DNA of 64,000 bases from Rhizophagus irregularis. Its lineage: Eukaryota; Glomeromycota; Glomeromycetes; Glomerales; Glomeraceae. This document shows positions 21,795 through 34,574 of this stretch, piece by piece (the stretch's first letter is position 1; every line of letters begins with the position of its first letter). The stretch lies in NCBI RefSeq assembly GCF_026210795.1, contig NC_089457.1, positions 2,170,001 to 2,234,000 of the forward strand, in the 5' to 3' direction. Below the pieces are notes generated by a model. The model worked only from the letters and a program-made list of their open reading frames with translations. It searched no databases and was not told the DNA's origin. Made by a program: the position numbers and the translations under genes.

Positions 21795-22735
21795 AACATA
21801 CAATTACAACTGTGAACGGAAATTAAATACCTTGGTGAGTTCAGGATACGATATGTAAAGGTGTTACAAATTTTTTGTTATAATACATATACTTTGCGAG
21901 ATCTTACGTGAGAACACCTTATTTTGTTTTATCTTGCTGGCATCCTACAAAAGAGACGTCCGAAAATTGCAGCGAAAATGTTCGGATGTCTAGAAAACGT
22001 CCTTGAAAATGTGCCGTAATATGAAAGATTCCGAACGTCCGGATAACGTACCGAAAATGTAAAAGATTCCAGACATTATCTGGACAATGAGGACAAATTT
22101 AAGATAAATTCCAGAATTCTTTTTTCATAAGTAGTATCATGTGCAAGAAAGAAAGTATAGCGCTCCGATATATATTAAGATCGGCAGAAAATTTTTTTGT
22201 CGTTATCGTCGCAGTATTTTTAAAGGATTTACGTAAAATTAAATTCTGTAAATAAGAAATTATGATCATAATTCGATTCAGTCAGCATATCATGTGAAAG
22301 AAATTATAAAGATCCCGTTCTACCGATTTTATTGGGCTATAATTAAGAAATTTGTTTTTGGAATCTAACGGCATAATAACTTTATTAAACTTTAACTGTA
22401 ATATTACTTGCGTACGAACTTTACTTGTTTGTTTAGTCAATTCATTTATAACTTACAACATGTAGGGTTTATTTTTATAATGTTAATTTAACTCGAAAAA
22501 AATTTATAATCCATACAGTATTAATGGCTTTTTATTAATATTCGTTCGTAAATTGATAAAGCTACATGTTATGATTATTGAATATATTATACTATTTTAA
22601 GTATTACATGCCGTAAATTTTATTTTTATATTTAAAGTTAAATATTTATTCAGCAACTACGTTTACTTCATTTATATTGATCTCAAATATCATAACCCAT
22701 ATAATTTTTGTTTCTACAAAGCGTTACATAATTAC

Positions 22736-23336
22736 ATATATAGTACTCCGACTATGTCTCCACTTTTTTTTTATTATATAGATATTTTTTAAATGTATTT
22801 GTGGCGCAGCAATTTCGATGATTATTTATTTTATAATAAGGTTTTATTTATATAGATATATTGAATTGGTTTATTACAAACTTATCAAAAAAAAATCAAG
22901 GTTTTAAAATTCGTTTCCAAACCAATCAGTTATTTTTTTTATTAATGATGCTTTAATCTAGGCGATTTCTTTGAGGAGTAACTGATGGTACTGAGGTAGC
23001 CGGAATGGAAAGATATTTCATTGCCATTTTATGCAATATAGGATATTGGGCTTTGTATCATACTCCTCAAGAGCTGGCAATTCTCTAATTTTTGTCTTTC
23101 TGTTTCTTCAACTGTAGTTGATCATAAATGATCATTTTTCGGCAATTTTGATAATTCCGATATTATTTTTTTACCGTAACGTAGTTATAGAAATGACATG
23201 ACTATTTTTATTGCGCCATAATATAAAAAAAATTGATTTATTGATTTTTAGATTCGATTAGATACGATTCGATTTTCGATTAATTCGATTTTGGTAGAAT
23301 CGATTCCAATCCCTAATATATAGTACTCCGACTATG
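22736..23336. mobile_element. Insertion flanked by a 21-bp direct repeat
   Basis: The sequence ATATATAGTACTCCGACTATG, given here as ATATATAGTACTC plus CGACTATG, occurs exactly at 22736-22756 and 23316-23336. The 559 bp between would be an insertion with an unusually long target duplication, as made by LINE-type endonucleases. The right end (GAATCGATTCCAATCCCTA) belongs to the AATCGATTC repeat family seen near 14.6-15.1 kb and 32.93 kb. No coding and no clean poly-A end were found, so the class is open. Confidence 0.4.
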
Positions 23337-23477
23337 CCCAAAAAATTTTATACATACAGTATTCGATATTCCAATTAAGCATACAGTAAACGAACATCGA
23401 TTAATATCAGGCACTGGGTCTGGATAGAACAGATTATATAGCAGATAGTACCTATTTTCGATATGTTGGGTTTCTAA

Positions 23478-23873
23478 CAGAACGGATAAGTCCGGTTTAT
23501 CGAGACCGCCTGTGTACAATCATGTATTAATTGAAAGATGATCATTGTTTTTTTAACAGTAAAATTAGATTTGGGATACATTCGGAAGTAGCGGGCATGA
23601 TAAATTTACAATATTTTGTCTTTTCACTTCAAAATATTTACGTGAGCTGTATGTAGAATAGCTGTTTTCAAATCGGGAATATTTTAGATGAAATGAATAT
23701 GTTTCATAATTGTATTTTATAAATATATATTTACATTTTAAGGATTATAGAGATAAACATTGATAACTGCTTTTATTTCCACATTTCCGAAAACCATCTT
23801 ATTACGTTAATAAATAAATGAAAAAGTAATAAAATAATTAATGTAATTTAATAAATAGATTATTATTATTTTA
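23478..23873. repeat. 3' flank shared by the two kinase-protease genes, copy 2
   Basis: This is the collinear partner of 15077-15437. It starts GGATAAGTCCGGTTTATCG and runs up to the stop codon of copy B. Confidence 0.6.
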
Positions 23874-26800
23874 TTAAAATATTAATGTACTAATTAATTT
23901 AGGAAGTATCATTGAAAAAGTCAATCTACTCATTTTAGAAATATAATTTGTTGAATTTGATGGGGTAATATTGTAATAATAATAAGAACAATATTGATCG
24001 AGATATACTTTAGACTGATTTTTTTGTGGTTGTTTAACATCCTGCATTTTTACAATCTCTTTTTTATAATTGATTTTAATATCTAAAAAGTAAATAGTAT
24101 AAATTAAAACAATATTTAATTAAATAAATTTGAGCTAGTATGATTAAACTTACTTGATGATGAAGAAGTAACTGTTGGTGTAACAGGATCGGGAGATAAG
24201 TGAATGCTTACGTCAAGTGCTTCAAGAATTGCGAAATAAGGAGAAGCAATACCATATGTCTGATATGGTGTTATCCATCTTGCATGAAGAATACCAATAG
24301 CCTTTCCTGTTTCATCTATAATGCTTGCTCCTGAATCGCCACAATCAAAATCTCCAGATTCAAATTTAAATGCCAATTGACGATCAAACCATTCAATAGG
24401 ATAACATTTTTTACGTTTTTGACGAACTTCTGAATCTAATTGTGATTTCATATATCCAATAAAAATTTTTTGATCTGCGTTGTTATAACAAGGAATATGT
24501 TTTTCCATTTCTAACTTTTTTGAACTTTTTATACTTTCAATTGTTAAATTACAAGCAATAGCTTGATCAGTAGGAAGTAATTGTCCAAGAGTAAGTCCTG
24601 TAGTTCTTCCTACTTTAAAAACTCTCTTTTTATTATAATTAAAATTCTTCAATTCATTCAATTCACAACTAGTATAAGTACCTTTTAAACAAGTAGAAAG
24701 TCCAGCATTTTCAAAGTAACTTGAAGGAACTGAAAAGTTTTTTGAATATAGTTTACGATTTTTATTATCAAAGACACAAAATCCAGCATCAATACCATAT
24801 TTCTTATTATCTATTTTAGAATGAAAATTTTTTCGTATTCCCTTTACATAAGTAGCAAGTTTCGAGTTTTGACTTTCTGCAAGATTTAAGTTTTCTTGCA
24901 TTTTATTGATATTATCCATATGTTCATTTCCTCCTAACTTTGATAATTCTTGTAATTCTCGTAATCTTCTTCTTGGTTCAAACAGATCATTATATGAAGG
25001 CTGATAAATAGTAATCGTTTTTCTAGGATTTGATTCATTAAATTTGAGTACATGTTCACATGAAATAATACCAATCCGATTTGGAGAGTTATTTTCATAA
25101 GCAATAGCACTAAGAGTTCCAGTTGTATTTCGAGTTTCATTTGACCCTATGCCTATACTTGAACCTAACATAACATTTTCCTGATAACATTGACAATAGA
25201 CCGCCTCAAAACTACTACAAGGCATTGCAGCACATGCTTCAATAACATCTGTTAAAAATCCACAAATTTTTTTTGGAAATATACCACCACATCCACGACG
25301 TAAAATACCTTTCTGACGAACATAAAATATAATTGCTGGATCTTCAGTAAACTTCCCACCGATTTGTTTATATCCAGTACTTATACCAACTAAATTATAA
25401 TGTGCTTCACGAAACAACAGTCCTAATTCATTATCTAAAGCTTCATCAAAAAATTTCTTTAGATTCTGTGGAATCTTTATTGAACTTGGTAATGGATCAC
25501 TAGAAGTAGCAAATCCAGTCTCCTCTGCGATAAAATGAATAACTTGGTCGTCTGCGATTATTTCTGTCCTGGCATATGGACAGTATAAACCACGCGTAAT
25601 TACATAAATATTCCAATTAGTACTACCTACAAGATGATCTTCAATAGGTCGACCCCAAAATATATCTATAACATCATCCTTCATATACAGCTCATAGAGG
25701 CGAGCTTCAAGCGCATCACTCCAAAATATGGAACCTTTTATTTCTTTATTAAATAGATGAAATTAAAAATAATTATTAAAGAATTTGGATATACCCGATT
25801 CAATATTATTTAATTTAGTATTATTATTATTTTACCTGAATTATTATCATTTACTAAAAAAAAAAGAAAAACAATTAGTATAAATATATAAATACTTATA
25901 ATCAAATATTATCTTGCTAACTAAAATTTAAATATCAAATTTTTACCATTATAAGATTCGTCCGAATAAGAATTTGAATTATTATATATTTCATCTTTGG
26001 ACATATTACTTGATTCTAGTATTTTATTATTTTCATTAATTGAATTATTGAAATCTTTAACTAAAAGAAATAATCCATGAATTAATATCTTTGCAGAAAC
26101 CTTGAATTTTTGAAAGGTATCGTTACGTTATTACTAAAACATACGTAAGATAAATTTAGGGTAACGTGACAATCCTTTTTTTTTAACGAATTGTTCTGAT
26201 GTTAATCCAGTATCACAACGAGATTTCACATGACATTTTGACTGCATCTTTTTATAATATTGTTAATTCATTGAAAATATATATAGAAAAAGCGTATTAT
26301 AGGTATTGCCACAGTATTTTAAAAATATCAAAAAAATATCTTAAAAAACTTAATTGTAAATATTAATATTCTCGTTATTTATGTATTAATTAATAACTAA
26401 TGTTCCTTAAATATGTACCTTAATATAATTAATATAATTAACATTAAAATAAATTTCGGAGAAGCCTCTATTTATATATCATGTGATATCCAGTTTGATC
26501 TTTAATATAAACTCATTTTCACTCGCTTTTTTTCTTTCTTTAAAATAAACTTTTTTTAACTTTTTTAACTCCCCTCTCACTCTCTTTTTTCTTTTTAATA
26601 ATAATAAACTTTTTTAACTCTTTTAACTCCCTTTTCAATCGCTTTTTTCTTTTTAAAAATAAACTTTCATTAACTTTTTTTAACCCTCCTTCACATGTTC
26701 AAAAAAATATTTTTTTTTAACTCACTTTTTCCTTTCTGTTATTCCTATTTCCCTCCCTTTCCTTCTTTCATATTTTGTTTAAAAAAAGAGTTGAAAAGTA

Positions 26801-29800
26801 CCCACAAAAAAAATTAAATTCTATAATGAAATATTATAAAATTTTGATTTTTTTTCCTTTAGGCGGCTCCTGGATGTAAGTTTTCAAAAAAAAATTTTTT
26901 TTAAAAATTTATTTTAACGAAATATTACTAACAATTCTTTTTTTTTTCTTTTTTAGATTTTCCTCGGGTCTCTTTTGGTGTGCAAGATTCATTCTCAGTA
27001 GGTTTTTTTTTCTCTATTTTAATTTATTTATTCTAACGAAACATGAAATATTTTGAATTTATCTTTTTTTTCATTTTTTTTAGATGGGCTTGGATGCATG
27101 AAATAGGAAATTGGAACTATATTTTTTCGAATTTAATTCTTTTAATGAAATATTTCATTTTTAGACAACTGAAGAATCACTTTGAATATAAATTTCGGTA
27201 AATAAAACAAAGATTTTTTTCAACGAACTCTACAAAAGTTTGATTTTCCTTTTTCTAGGAAACTTTTCGGTGTGAGATGAGATTTTAATGGAAAGAGTTT
27301 TTTAAATGATTTTTTTATGGAATATTTTGTTACTTTTTTTTTTTAGGATATTGACTATGAGGTACCTTTCTAAGCTTAGGAATATTGTTGAGTATCGTAG
27401 AGTTGATTTGGGCCAAACTAACTTGTTAATTAGATAAAGACATCGTTCAAAGATCAAGACCAAATATCTTTCGATAAATCAATGGATGATGATTGGACAC
27501 TGGACACGTGAGATTTTGGTTGAAAATAATTGATTTTTTTTATTATATATACTAGGTCCCAGCTCATTTTAGTGTTTAGACAAACAATTACTGAGATATC
27601 AGATATGTATTAATTTCATAAAGATCATAGAAATTTCAAACTTTTTTTTGTAAGTTTGAATGGTTTGGAAAAGAAAAAGTTTCATCATGAAACTTTACTT
27701 TTTTATTTATTTTTTTTTTTAAAAAAAAAACATTTTGTTATGTTCCTCTAATTTCTTTTTGCAGATTCGGTTGACTACTGGATGATGAATTTTTATTTAA
27801 TTTTTTTTTTTTTTGGACTTCAGAAGGTATTTCAATGAAAAATTTTTTATAATTTTTTTTTATTTGGCAGGTTAACTTTTATTTACTTTTTTTTTTAGGA
27901 AATCAGTTCTAACGTGGACTCGAAACTTTAATTTAAAAAAAAACACTTATATTATTGTTATATTTTTATTTTCGTAGGAATGCAGTTATATCAAGTAAGT
28001 ATCGAAATAAAATTGAAACTTTTATTAAAAAAAATGTAAGAACTTCAGTTCCAAGTTCTCTGAAAACAAAATTCAAAACATTTATTTAAAAAACGGTTTC
28101 AGCATTTTTGTATTAACTTTTTTTTATCTTTTTGTAGGAACTTCAGCTCCGATGGTGATACCAAGTTCGCCATCATGATATCATGTGATAATAGATATTA
28201 ATAACCACCGCAGTTCAATTTGCTAGTATAACTGATCTTTTTTTCACTTTTTTTCACCTGTCCTTTTACTTCCCTTTTACTTCTCGTCCTTTCTCTTTCT
28301 TTTGTTCTTTTATTCATCCATCTTCCACCCTTTCCTTTCATGTGTGTACGTACTTTTAATTTATATTATTTGGATATTTTGGTGCTCTTCCGTAATATGA
28401 ATTAATTGTAAGTCATAATATCTCAAAAATGATGGTAGTGTGGGTATATATTGGATTTCTTTTTCAACAAATTTTAAGAGAAATATTAATTAATTAAGAC
28501 AGCTCTTCAGTTCTTTGGACGCAGGATTTTGTTTTATTTTATTTTTTATCTATCTTTCAAAGAACAGTTACTTCTTTTTCTTTTTTTAGGCGATTGACTC
28601 TCAAAACATGTGGGAAATTTGGTAGGAATGGCAAAATTTTTAAAATTTGCTTTTTTAATGAAACTTTTAATAAACTGTTTCAATTTTTTTATTTTTTAGA
28701 TGTCAGATCTTTCTTTGGATGAGTAAGTTATCAATCCCTTTTTTGGGTTTTATAACGAACTGTCTGTTTCTTTTTTTTTAAATGAAACGCGTGGAATTCT
28801 GGTAAGATTTATTTTTATTTTCTTTTTTTTTATTTTATAACTAATTTTCATAGTTGTCTTTTCTTTGTAGATGGTTTGGTTATTCAGATATTGAATGCAT
28901 GGAAACTTGATGAGGAGAATTAAGTTTCGATGTTAAAAATTTGAAAACTTTAACAAAAAAGATGTTATTTTTATAATAATTTATAGATAGATTCGGATGT
29001 GTAAATTTTTATCCAATTGTATTATCAATTATTTTTTAGGTATGACGATTAGAACAATTTCTAGGTGGATAGAATAGTTTTACACTAAACATTTGAGTAG
29101 AATTAAGTATAATGGTATAATTTGTAATATAATATAAATATTTAATAGATTATAAATTTTCAGTAAAAAATTGTTAATATATCATTTTGATATTTATGTG
29201 ACATTGTAAATATACTGTATTAAATCCTAATGTGATATCTTCAGGATTCGTATAATAATGTAATAATAACATTGTAACGATAACTGTGATGCACCATTAT
29301 TTTTACCGTTACTTAATGGTAACTGTCTCGTGTAGGAATATAAACGATTATAATATTGGTGTTTTAATGATATCTTATCAATATCATATTGACATCGGAA
29401 AAAATTTTATAGTTTCTGCAAAGATCGTTATATAATAATAAAAATTAATTTCAATAAATACTTACCATCATCAGGAATACTAAAATTATAAGCATTACTA
29501 TCATAACTTTCATAACATGCTTTAAAAACCATATTATTAAATAGAATCATTAAGTTGATATGTTAATATTTTAAAACGAGAGTTTATGTAAGATAAACAT
29601 ACTTTTTATCAGGCTAATATCACGTGATCTAGAATCAGAAAATCTACTGTTCATTATCGGGTTTCTTTTTTCTCTTTTTTCTATAAAATATTAAGAAAGA
29701 AGATTAGCGAACATAATATATATTCATGAAAAATATGACATCTATTAAAAATTATTGACTAAAAAAGAAAATAATTATTCAATAATTATTAATAGCTTTA

Positions 29801-32137
29801 TAAAACTTATATCACAGTAACGCATCAACGCATCTTCCGGATATATTATTATTATATATCATGCAATTAAATTCCTCCAAAGATACTTACGAATATCTAA
29901 AATTTAAATGAGTTATTAATACAAAATCTATTAAAAGTTTAAACTATTTAAATATTTACCATGAAGATTTGGATTGTTCTGTACATCATATTTTTCTATA
30001 ATAAAAAGAATATCAAAAAACTTATATAATTTATTATAGTTAAATTTTTAAAATTATATACATACCAATAATAAAATATTGATGATACTTCATTATTTGT
30101 TTTTGGACTATATAATATTTTTCCTCTCGATGTTGGATTATTCCTTGAATCGCTTCTTGAATTTCTCTTTGAATATCTATAAAAAAATTTAAAAAGTTAT
30201 TATTATTTAGTTAATTTATTTAGCTAGTTAATCATCAATTCAACAAGACTGAAATTCGAAATATAGGTCAACTTACACTCATTTGATAAGAAAGATTTTT
30301 CATTGCTTATATCTAAATTTATTGAAATAAATTAGCTTATTTATTTTATTGCAAAAGTTAAATATTTACCGTACCTTTAATAATGTTATTTGCTTTATTA
30401 TTATTATCATCATTTGTATTATCAAAGTCATCGACTAAAAAAAAAATAATAATAATTAATATTATTGTTATTTGTATTGTATTTATAAGATATATACTTA
30501 CTATTATCAGGAATATTGAAGTCGTCGTATAATTTACTATGAAATTCTTTTAAATAAAAGAAAAATAATAATGATAATAAGTACTATATATTTTGTATAT
30601 ATCTGTATATGATATAATAACTTAAATAAGTGAAATATACCTTCGTCTTGTTCTATTATTATTATAACCAAACATAAAACAATTTATGCATACATGCAAT
30701 GTTAATGATACGTTTTAAAATAAACAACGAAAGATTTAAATAAATGACTTTCGTACCTTCTGTACATTTTTCTTCTGTACATTTTTCTTCTGTTTGAGCT
30801 TTATTTAAAAAGTTACTACTAAAAATTCCTAAATTATCACTTGCATTTGGCATATTTTGATATAATATATTGATTTTTTCCTTAAGTGTATCAATATCTG
30901 GTCTTTTTAATGGATCATTATCCCAACATTGAATTATTAATTCTTTATATTGTGTAGGAGTTCCCGTTATTATTTCTGGTCTCATTCCGCTTATTATATT
31001 CGTGGCAAGGTTATTGTCTCTTTCATAATTAAAAAATGGTGGTTGTCCAGCTGAAATTTCCCACATGAGCATTGCAATACTATAAATATCAGATTTAAAA
31101 GTAGTTTCGTTTCCATTAATGACTTCTGGTGCTATATAAAGAAGATTACCATATATACTTTCTGTTGATTTACCAGCGGGGCCACAAAACCCAAAATCAC
31201 TAATAAACCAAGAATTGGTATCATAGCAATCATATAATATATTTCCTGAATGTAAGTCTCTATGAATTAAATTTTCTTTATGAATGCTGACAAGTGCTTT
31301 TATGATATTAACAGTAATTTTTATTCTTTCTTTCCATATAAGTTTATCATGATTTTTTCGTAAATATTCTCTTAAATTTATATCTAATTGTCTCATTATA
31401 AGTATGTAATCTCCATTTAATGGATCTTGAGTTAAGCCAAAACAACGTACTATAAAGTCATACTTATTACTTAGGATTAGATGGTATTTGGCCTAAAAAG
31501 GTCAATATTACGTAATTATTAAATTCATTTTTAAAAAAACAAAATACTTACAAATCACGTACCTCGTTAAACCAACTTTGATTTGCACTCTCAAGATTTT
31601 CTAACTTTTTAAGTATTACTTTATGAGTTCCAATTCTTTTTAATTGTTGCTTTACAGAGTCCCATTCATAAAAATATCCATCAATCCAATCTGCTGTATA
31701 AATTTCTGAAAACCCACCTTTAGTTAAATATTTAATATTTTGTAAATTATAATATGGGATCCATTCAATAATTTTATCTGGTGAGAGTGTTTCTAATTGA
31801 CATTTCTGTATTAAATTATCAATATCACCATTTCCAGATGTCCAATTTGAAAAGTTTGCTTTTAAATAATTTTTAACACAATGTTCACAATATAATGTAG
31901 CAAAACATTCTTGGTTACAATTTTCACAAATTCTCCTTGTTCCTTCACTTAAAAGTACTTTTTTTTTATCATAATATTTAGTAAGTGAATTTATTGCCTC
32001 GGCTTTTTCATCTGTCGTAAATAATTCATCAGTAAGAATTATTTGTTTTATAAATTCGTATTGTTTGTATACGTTATCGCAAATATCATAATCCAAAAAT
32101 GCATTTGTTCTATTATGTATTTCATCAATTAAATCTT
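23874..32137 (-). CDS. Kinase-protease fusion protein, copy B (15 exons found)
   Basis: Exons on the minus strand: 32137-31563 (5' side uncertain), 31492-30757, 30652-30641, 30546-30502, 30434-30375, 30312-30277, 30176-30066, 29995-29960, 29896-29891, 29680-29603, 29519-29466, 26060-25947, 25853-25836, 25743-24154 and 24082-23874. Apart from the phase-0 split in the kinase, every junction is phase 1, and the frame is open throughout. The intron 29465-26061 contains a 3.3-kb insertion. Order of domains is as in copy A, but the linker is longer, with eight further exons between the kinase and the exon at 29519, including a helical segment at 30176-30066 (REIQEAIQGIIQHREEK). No initiator Met was found: the region matching the last upstream intron of copy A is shortened, and 32137 is only a likely acceptor. 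The first exons are therefore unresolved, and the gene might be 5'-truncated. Confidence 0.7.
24154..25743 (-). CDS. Trypsin-like protease exon of copy B
   Basis: A 1,590-nt exon closely matching the copy A protease along its whole length. His (SCEHVL), Asp (GIDAGF) and Ser (CGDSGAS) are all kept. It enters from the acceptor at 25743 (FWSDALEARL) and leaves at a GTAAGT donor below 24154 with SSS. The last exon (24082-23874) encodes the Tyr/Asn-rich tail (QDVKQPQKNQSK), also matching copy A. Both copies are open, which suggests the protease is still under selection, in contrast to the broken copy at 1557-3297. Confidence 0.85.
25836..30652 (-). other. Microexon linker of copy B, including a 6-nt exon
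   Basis: Twelve exons of 12, 45, 60, 36, 111, 36, 6, 78, 54, 114 and 18 nt (eleven listed by size, 30652 down to 25836) join kinase to protease; with the protease exon they make the twelve. Each is a multiple of 3 and phase 1 at both ends. The 6-nt exon at 29896-29891 (ATATTC) lies between TTTTAG and GTAAGT. The 45-nt and 54-nt exons both carry the IPD(N/D) motif, ending FNIPDN and FSIPDD, so this exon type is present twice in one gene. The 114-nt exon matches the 123-nt exon of copy A (KDEIYN core). Splicing is inferred. Confidence 0.65.
26087..29425 (+). mobile_element. 3.3-kb insertion with inverted ends and splice-like tandem units
   Basis: The ends ATCTTTGCAGAAAC and GTTTCTGCAAAGAT are exact 14-bp inverted repeats. 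Removing the element leaves an intron of about 60 bp that aligns with its counterpart in copy A (17622-17680), so the insertion is well bounded; a target duplication is not clear. There is no ORF. From 26520 to 26700 a pyrimidine-rich unit (CTTTTTTAACTCCCTTTTCA) repeats. From about 26860 to 28990 more than a dozen units follow with T-runs ending in TAG or CAG, 20-50 bp of mixed sequence and often GTAAG- or GTAAA-like ends, on the plus strand, opposite to the host gene. The style recalls the array inside the Helitron at 5805-6800. Class unknown. Confidence 0.6.
30757..32137 (-). CDS. Protein kinase exons of copy B
   Basis: The exons 32137-31563 and 31492-30757 join at phase 0 (NEV then AKYHLILSNKYDF, one base change from copy A). 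The kinase is complete: Gly loop TKGGFSEIY, Lys in KVILKKLE, HRDLHSGNIL, intact SDFGF, APEVINGN, SDIYSIAMLMWEISAG and CWDNDPLKRPD. A four-Cys motif (CENCNQEC, YCEHC) precedes it. The C-terminal end differs from copy A by a tandem EEKCT repeat (EEKCTEEKCTE) in place of FENLPEPKNATE. All catalytic residues are present, so it is probably active, unlike copy A. Confidence 0.8.
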
Positions 32138-32159
32138 CTCTAATAACGGCGGCATTAAA

Positions 32160-34248
32160 GGACGTTTTTTTTTGTTAAAATAACTTGAAAATAAAAGTAT
32201 GGAATTGAATCTGAGTAAAAACAAAAACCACTCCTTAATTATATATAACAAAAATATATCGCGTAACTGTATGATGCTTGCTTTAATAGTATAATCAAAT
32301 TAAGTAATTTAATTCTTTAATTACTATATCTGATATGCTTTTTTTGTTTGATTTATTTTCATCAAACGCCAAAAATTCTAATTTAGGAGGATGTACAGGT
32401 TAAACAGTATTACATTCAACATTTATTATGTTTGTTCAACCGACAATCTTGCAAAGCATCGTGAACCGAAAATAATTTAACTTTTTAATATTATAAAAAC
32501 TAAACAATATTAAGCAATTTATAAAGGATAATTTCAGGCAAAATATTGTTTTAATTTACCATTTAGAAATTTATTTAATTTATTTAAATATATTAAAATT
32601 TAAAAAATTACTAAAATCAAGATTATGGAAGTCAAAACAAACGAATTCTTAGAAACACTTACAACGGAATCAGATGTTCAATGAAGTTCCAAAATTGGTT
32701 TATTTGTGATTTACATCCATTAATATTACAAATGTGATACAAACATTCCTTTTAAATAAGAATATTCTGCTTACAATAAACAATAGTCAGAGACACTAAA
32801 ATGCGCCAAATCTCATATTTTTTGTGTAAAAACCATATATCGATAAATATATATATATATATAATTGTACAATAAATTTAAGCGAAGTCGATGGTTTGCT
32901 CTATGTTTACAACTTTTACTAGGGATTTGAATCGATTCAATCGAAAATTGAATCTCGATTTTCGTTTAAACCATATTTATATTTTTTCTAAGAAAATTTC
33001 ATAATTCTTAGGAATTTCTCAAATTTTTATCCCCTAAAAATCACTCTGAAATCTGTGGCTTTGTGTTTAGAATAGGGCGTATTTATTTTACTGAAAATTG
33101 TTTCACTAACAATCAGCTCACTGACAGTTATTTAACAGATAGGATCATTTTGTTTCACTGACGGTCATCACCAACAAATACTAAATAAATAACTTTTTAT
33201 AATAAAAAGATTCATAAATTATTTTTTTGTATATTAATTATTCATATTTAATTTATTTAACGTATAATGTATAATTCATATTATAATACTGTTTATAAAC
33301 AGTAAATGCTTAATGTACTGTATTTATACTAAACAAAAAAAAAATACTTAAAGAATTTAACATAATATAGATAATATAGATAAACACTTTTAACATTAGG
33401 CCAGGCCAATAGGATTTTCTGTTTAACAAGAGTTTTTATTGAAAAAAGAGGGGGGCAGGGGGCCAAAAATAGTTTACAAAATTTTTTAAATTATTTTTAC
33501 TATTAAAAATTTTGAAAATAAGAGGAAGTAATAAAAAAGAAATCATTTTCATGGGGGGAATAAAATATAAAAATTTTTTTTAATATGTATAAGAAACCAA
33601 AATTTTTGAGGGAGAGGAAGGGATTTAAAAAAAATTAATAAAACTTTGCTTTTTTTGTTGTCTATCTAAATTTAAAATTTCTGAGGGGAGGGATCATTTT
33701 GTTAAACAGAAAATCAAATTGATATTAGTTATAATTTTTACTATAAGCGCTGAACGCATAAATAACAAGATTATACGCTATGTATAATTATTATTATCAT
33801 TTAGCCACATAGGCTCATATTGAACATCCTATCCATTTATTTTATTCAGACATACAATAATCCATATATGATCATACGATAATTTAAGTAAGTAGAATAA
33901 AAAAAATAAAACAATCACTTAAAATAAACTTATTTATACATTTATATAAACTTTTTAAACTTTTATATAATAAACTTTTTTTAAACTTTTACATATAATT
34001 TTTTTTTAAAACTAATACATAAACTTTTTTAACTCTCAATATGAACTAAAAAAAGCTAGGATCATGCAGATTTTCATAGACCGATACTTTTATTAGCCAT
34101 AGCAATAACACATGATTGATAAAAAAAAATGGCGTAAATGAATATTTTGTAGGAAAAATTTAAAATAAAGCAAATAAAAATGAAATTTATAGAAAGCTTA
34201 TTTATGATGTTATTAATTAATGCATGATCAAAAACGTCAGAACGATAA
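32160..34248. other. Intergenic AT-rich stretch with one MITE-like element
   Basis: No gene is supported. An AATCGATTC-type repeat lies near 32926-32970. At about 33412-33716 the arms GATTTTCTGTTTAACAA and TTGTTAAACAGAAAATC (17 bp) enclose 270 bp with G-runs (GGGGGGCAGGGGG near 33450), fitting a MITE. Confidence 0.45.
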
Positions 34249-34250
34249 TA

Positions 34251-34572
34251 GCCCTGTTCAATTCCGGTCGGTCGCATTTTTCGGTCAGATTTAAGTTAAT
34301 TTTGATCGGGCTGATCAGTTTGTACAACGCAACCATTTTCTGAACTTTTAGCCCAATTTTTTTTTGGGTTTTTTGGTCGAACGCCAAAAATAACCAACCA
34401 AAATTAGATAATTTCTGTTTACGTGACATTTAAGAAAAAAATATATATCAATATAAGGAGTTCGAACTCTAAAGCAGTTCAATTTGCGATCGAAAATAAA
34501 AAAATTTTATTGGATAATTTTTGTACAACAAAATCCGACCGAAAAATGCAACCGACCGGAAATGAACAGGGC
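34251..34572. mobile_element. MITE, 322 bp, TA target, long inverted ends
   Basis: GCCCTGTTCAATTCCGGTCG at the left pairs with CGACCGGAAATGAACAGGGC at the right with one mismatch, and the pairing continues for about 50 bp (GGTCGCATTTTTCGGTC). TA flanks both ends (34249-34250 and 34573-34574). The open frames at 34074-34744 are translations of these arms. Confidence 0.7.
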
Positions 34573-34574
34573 TA

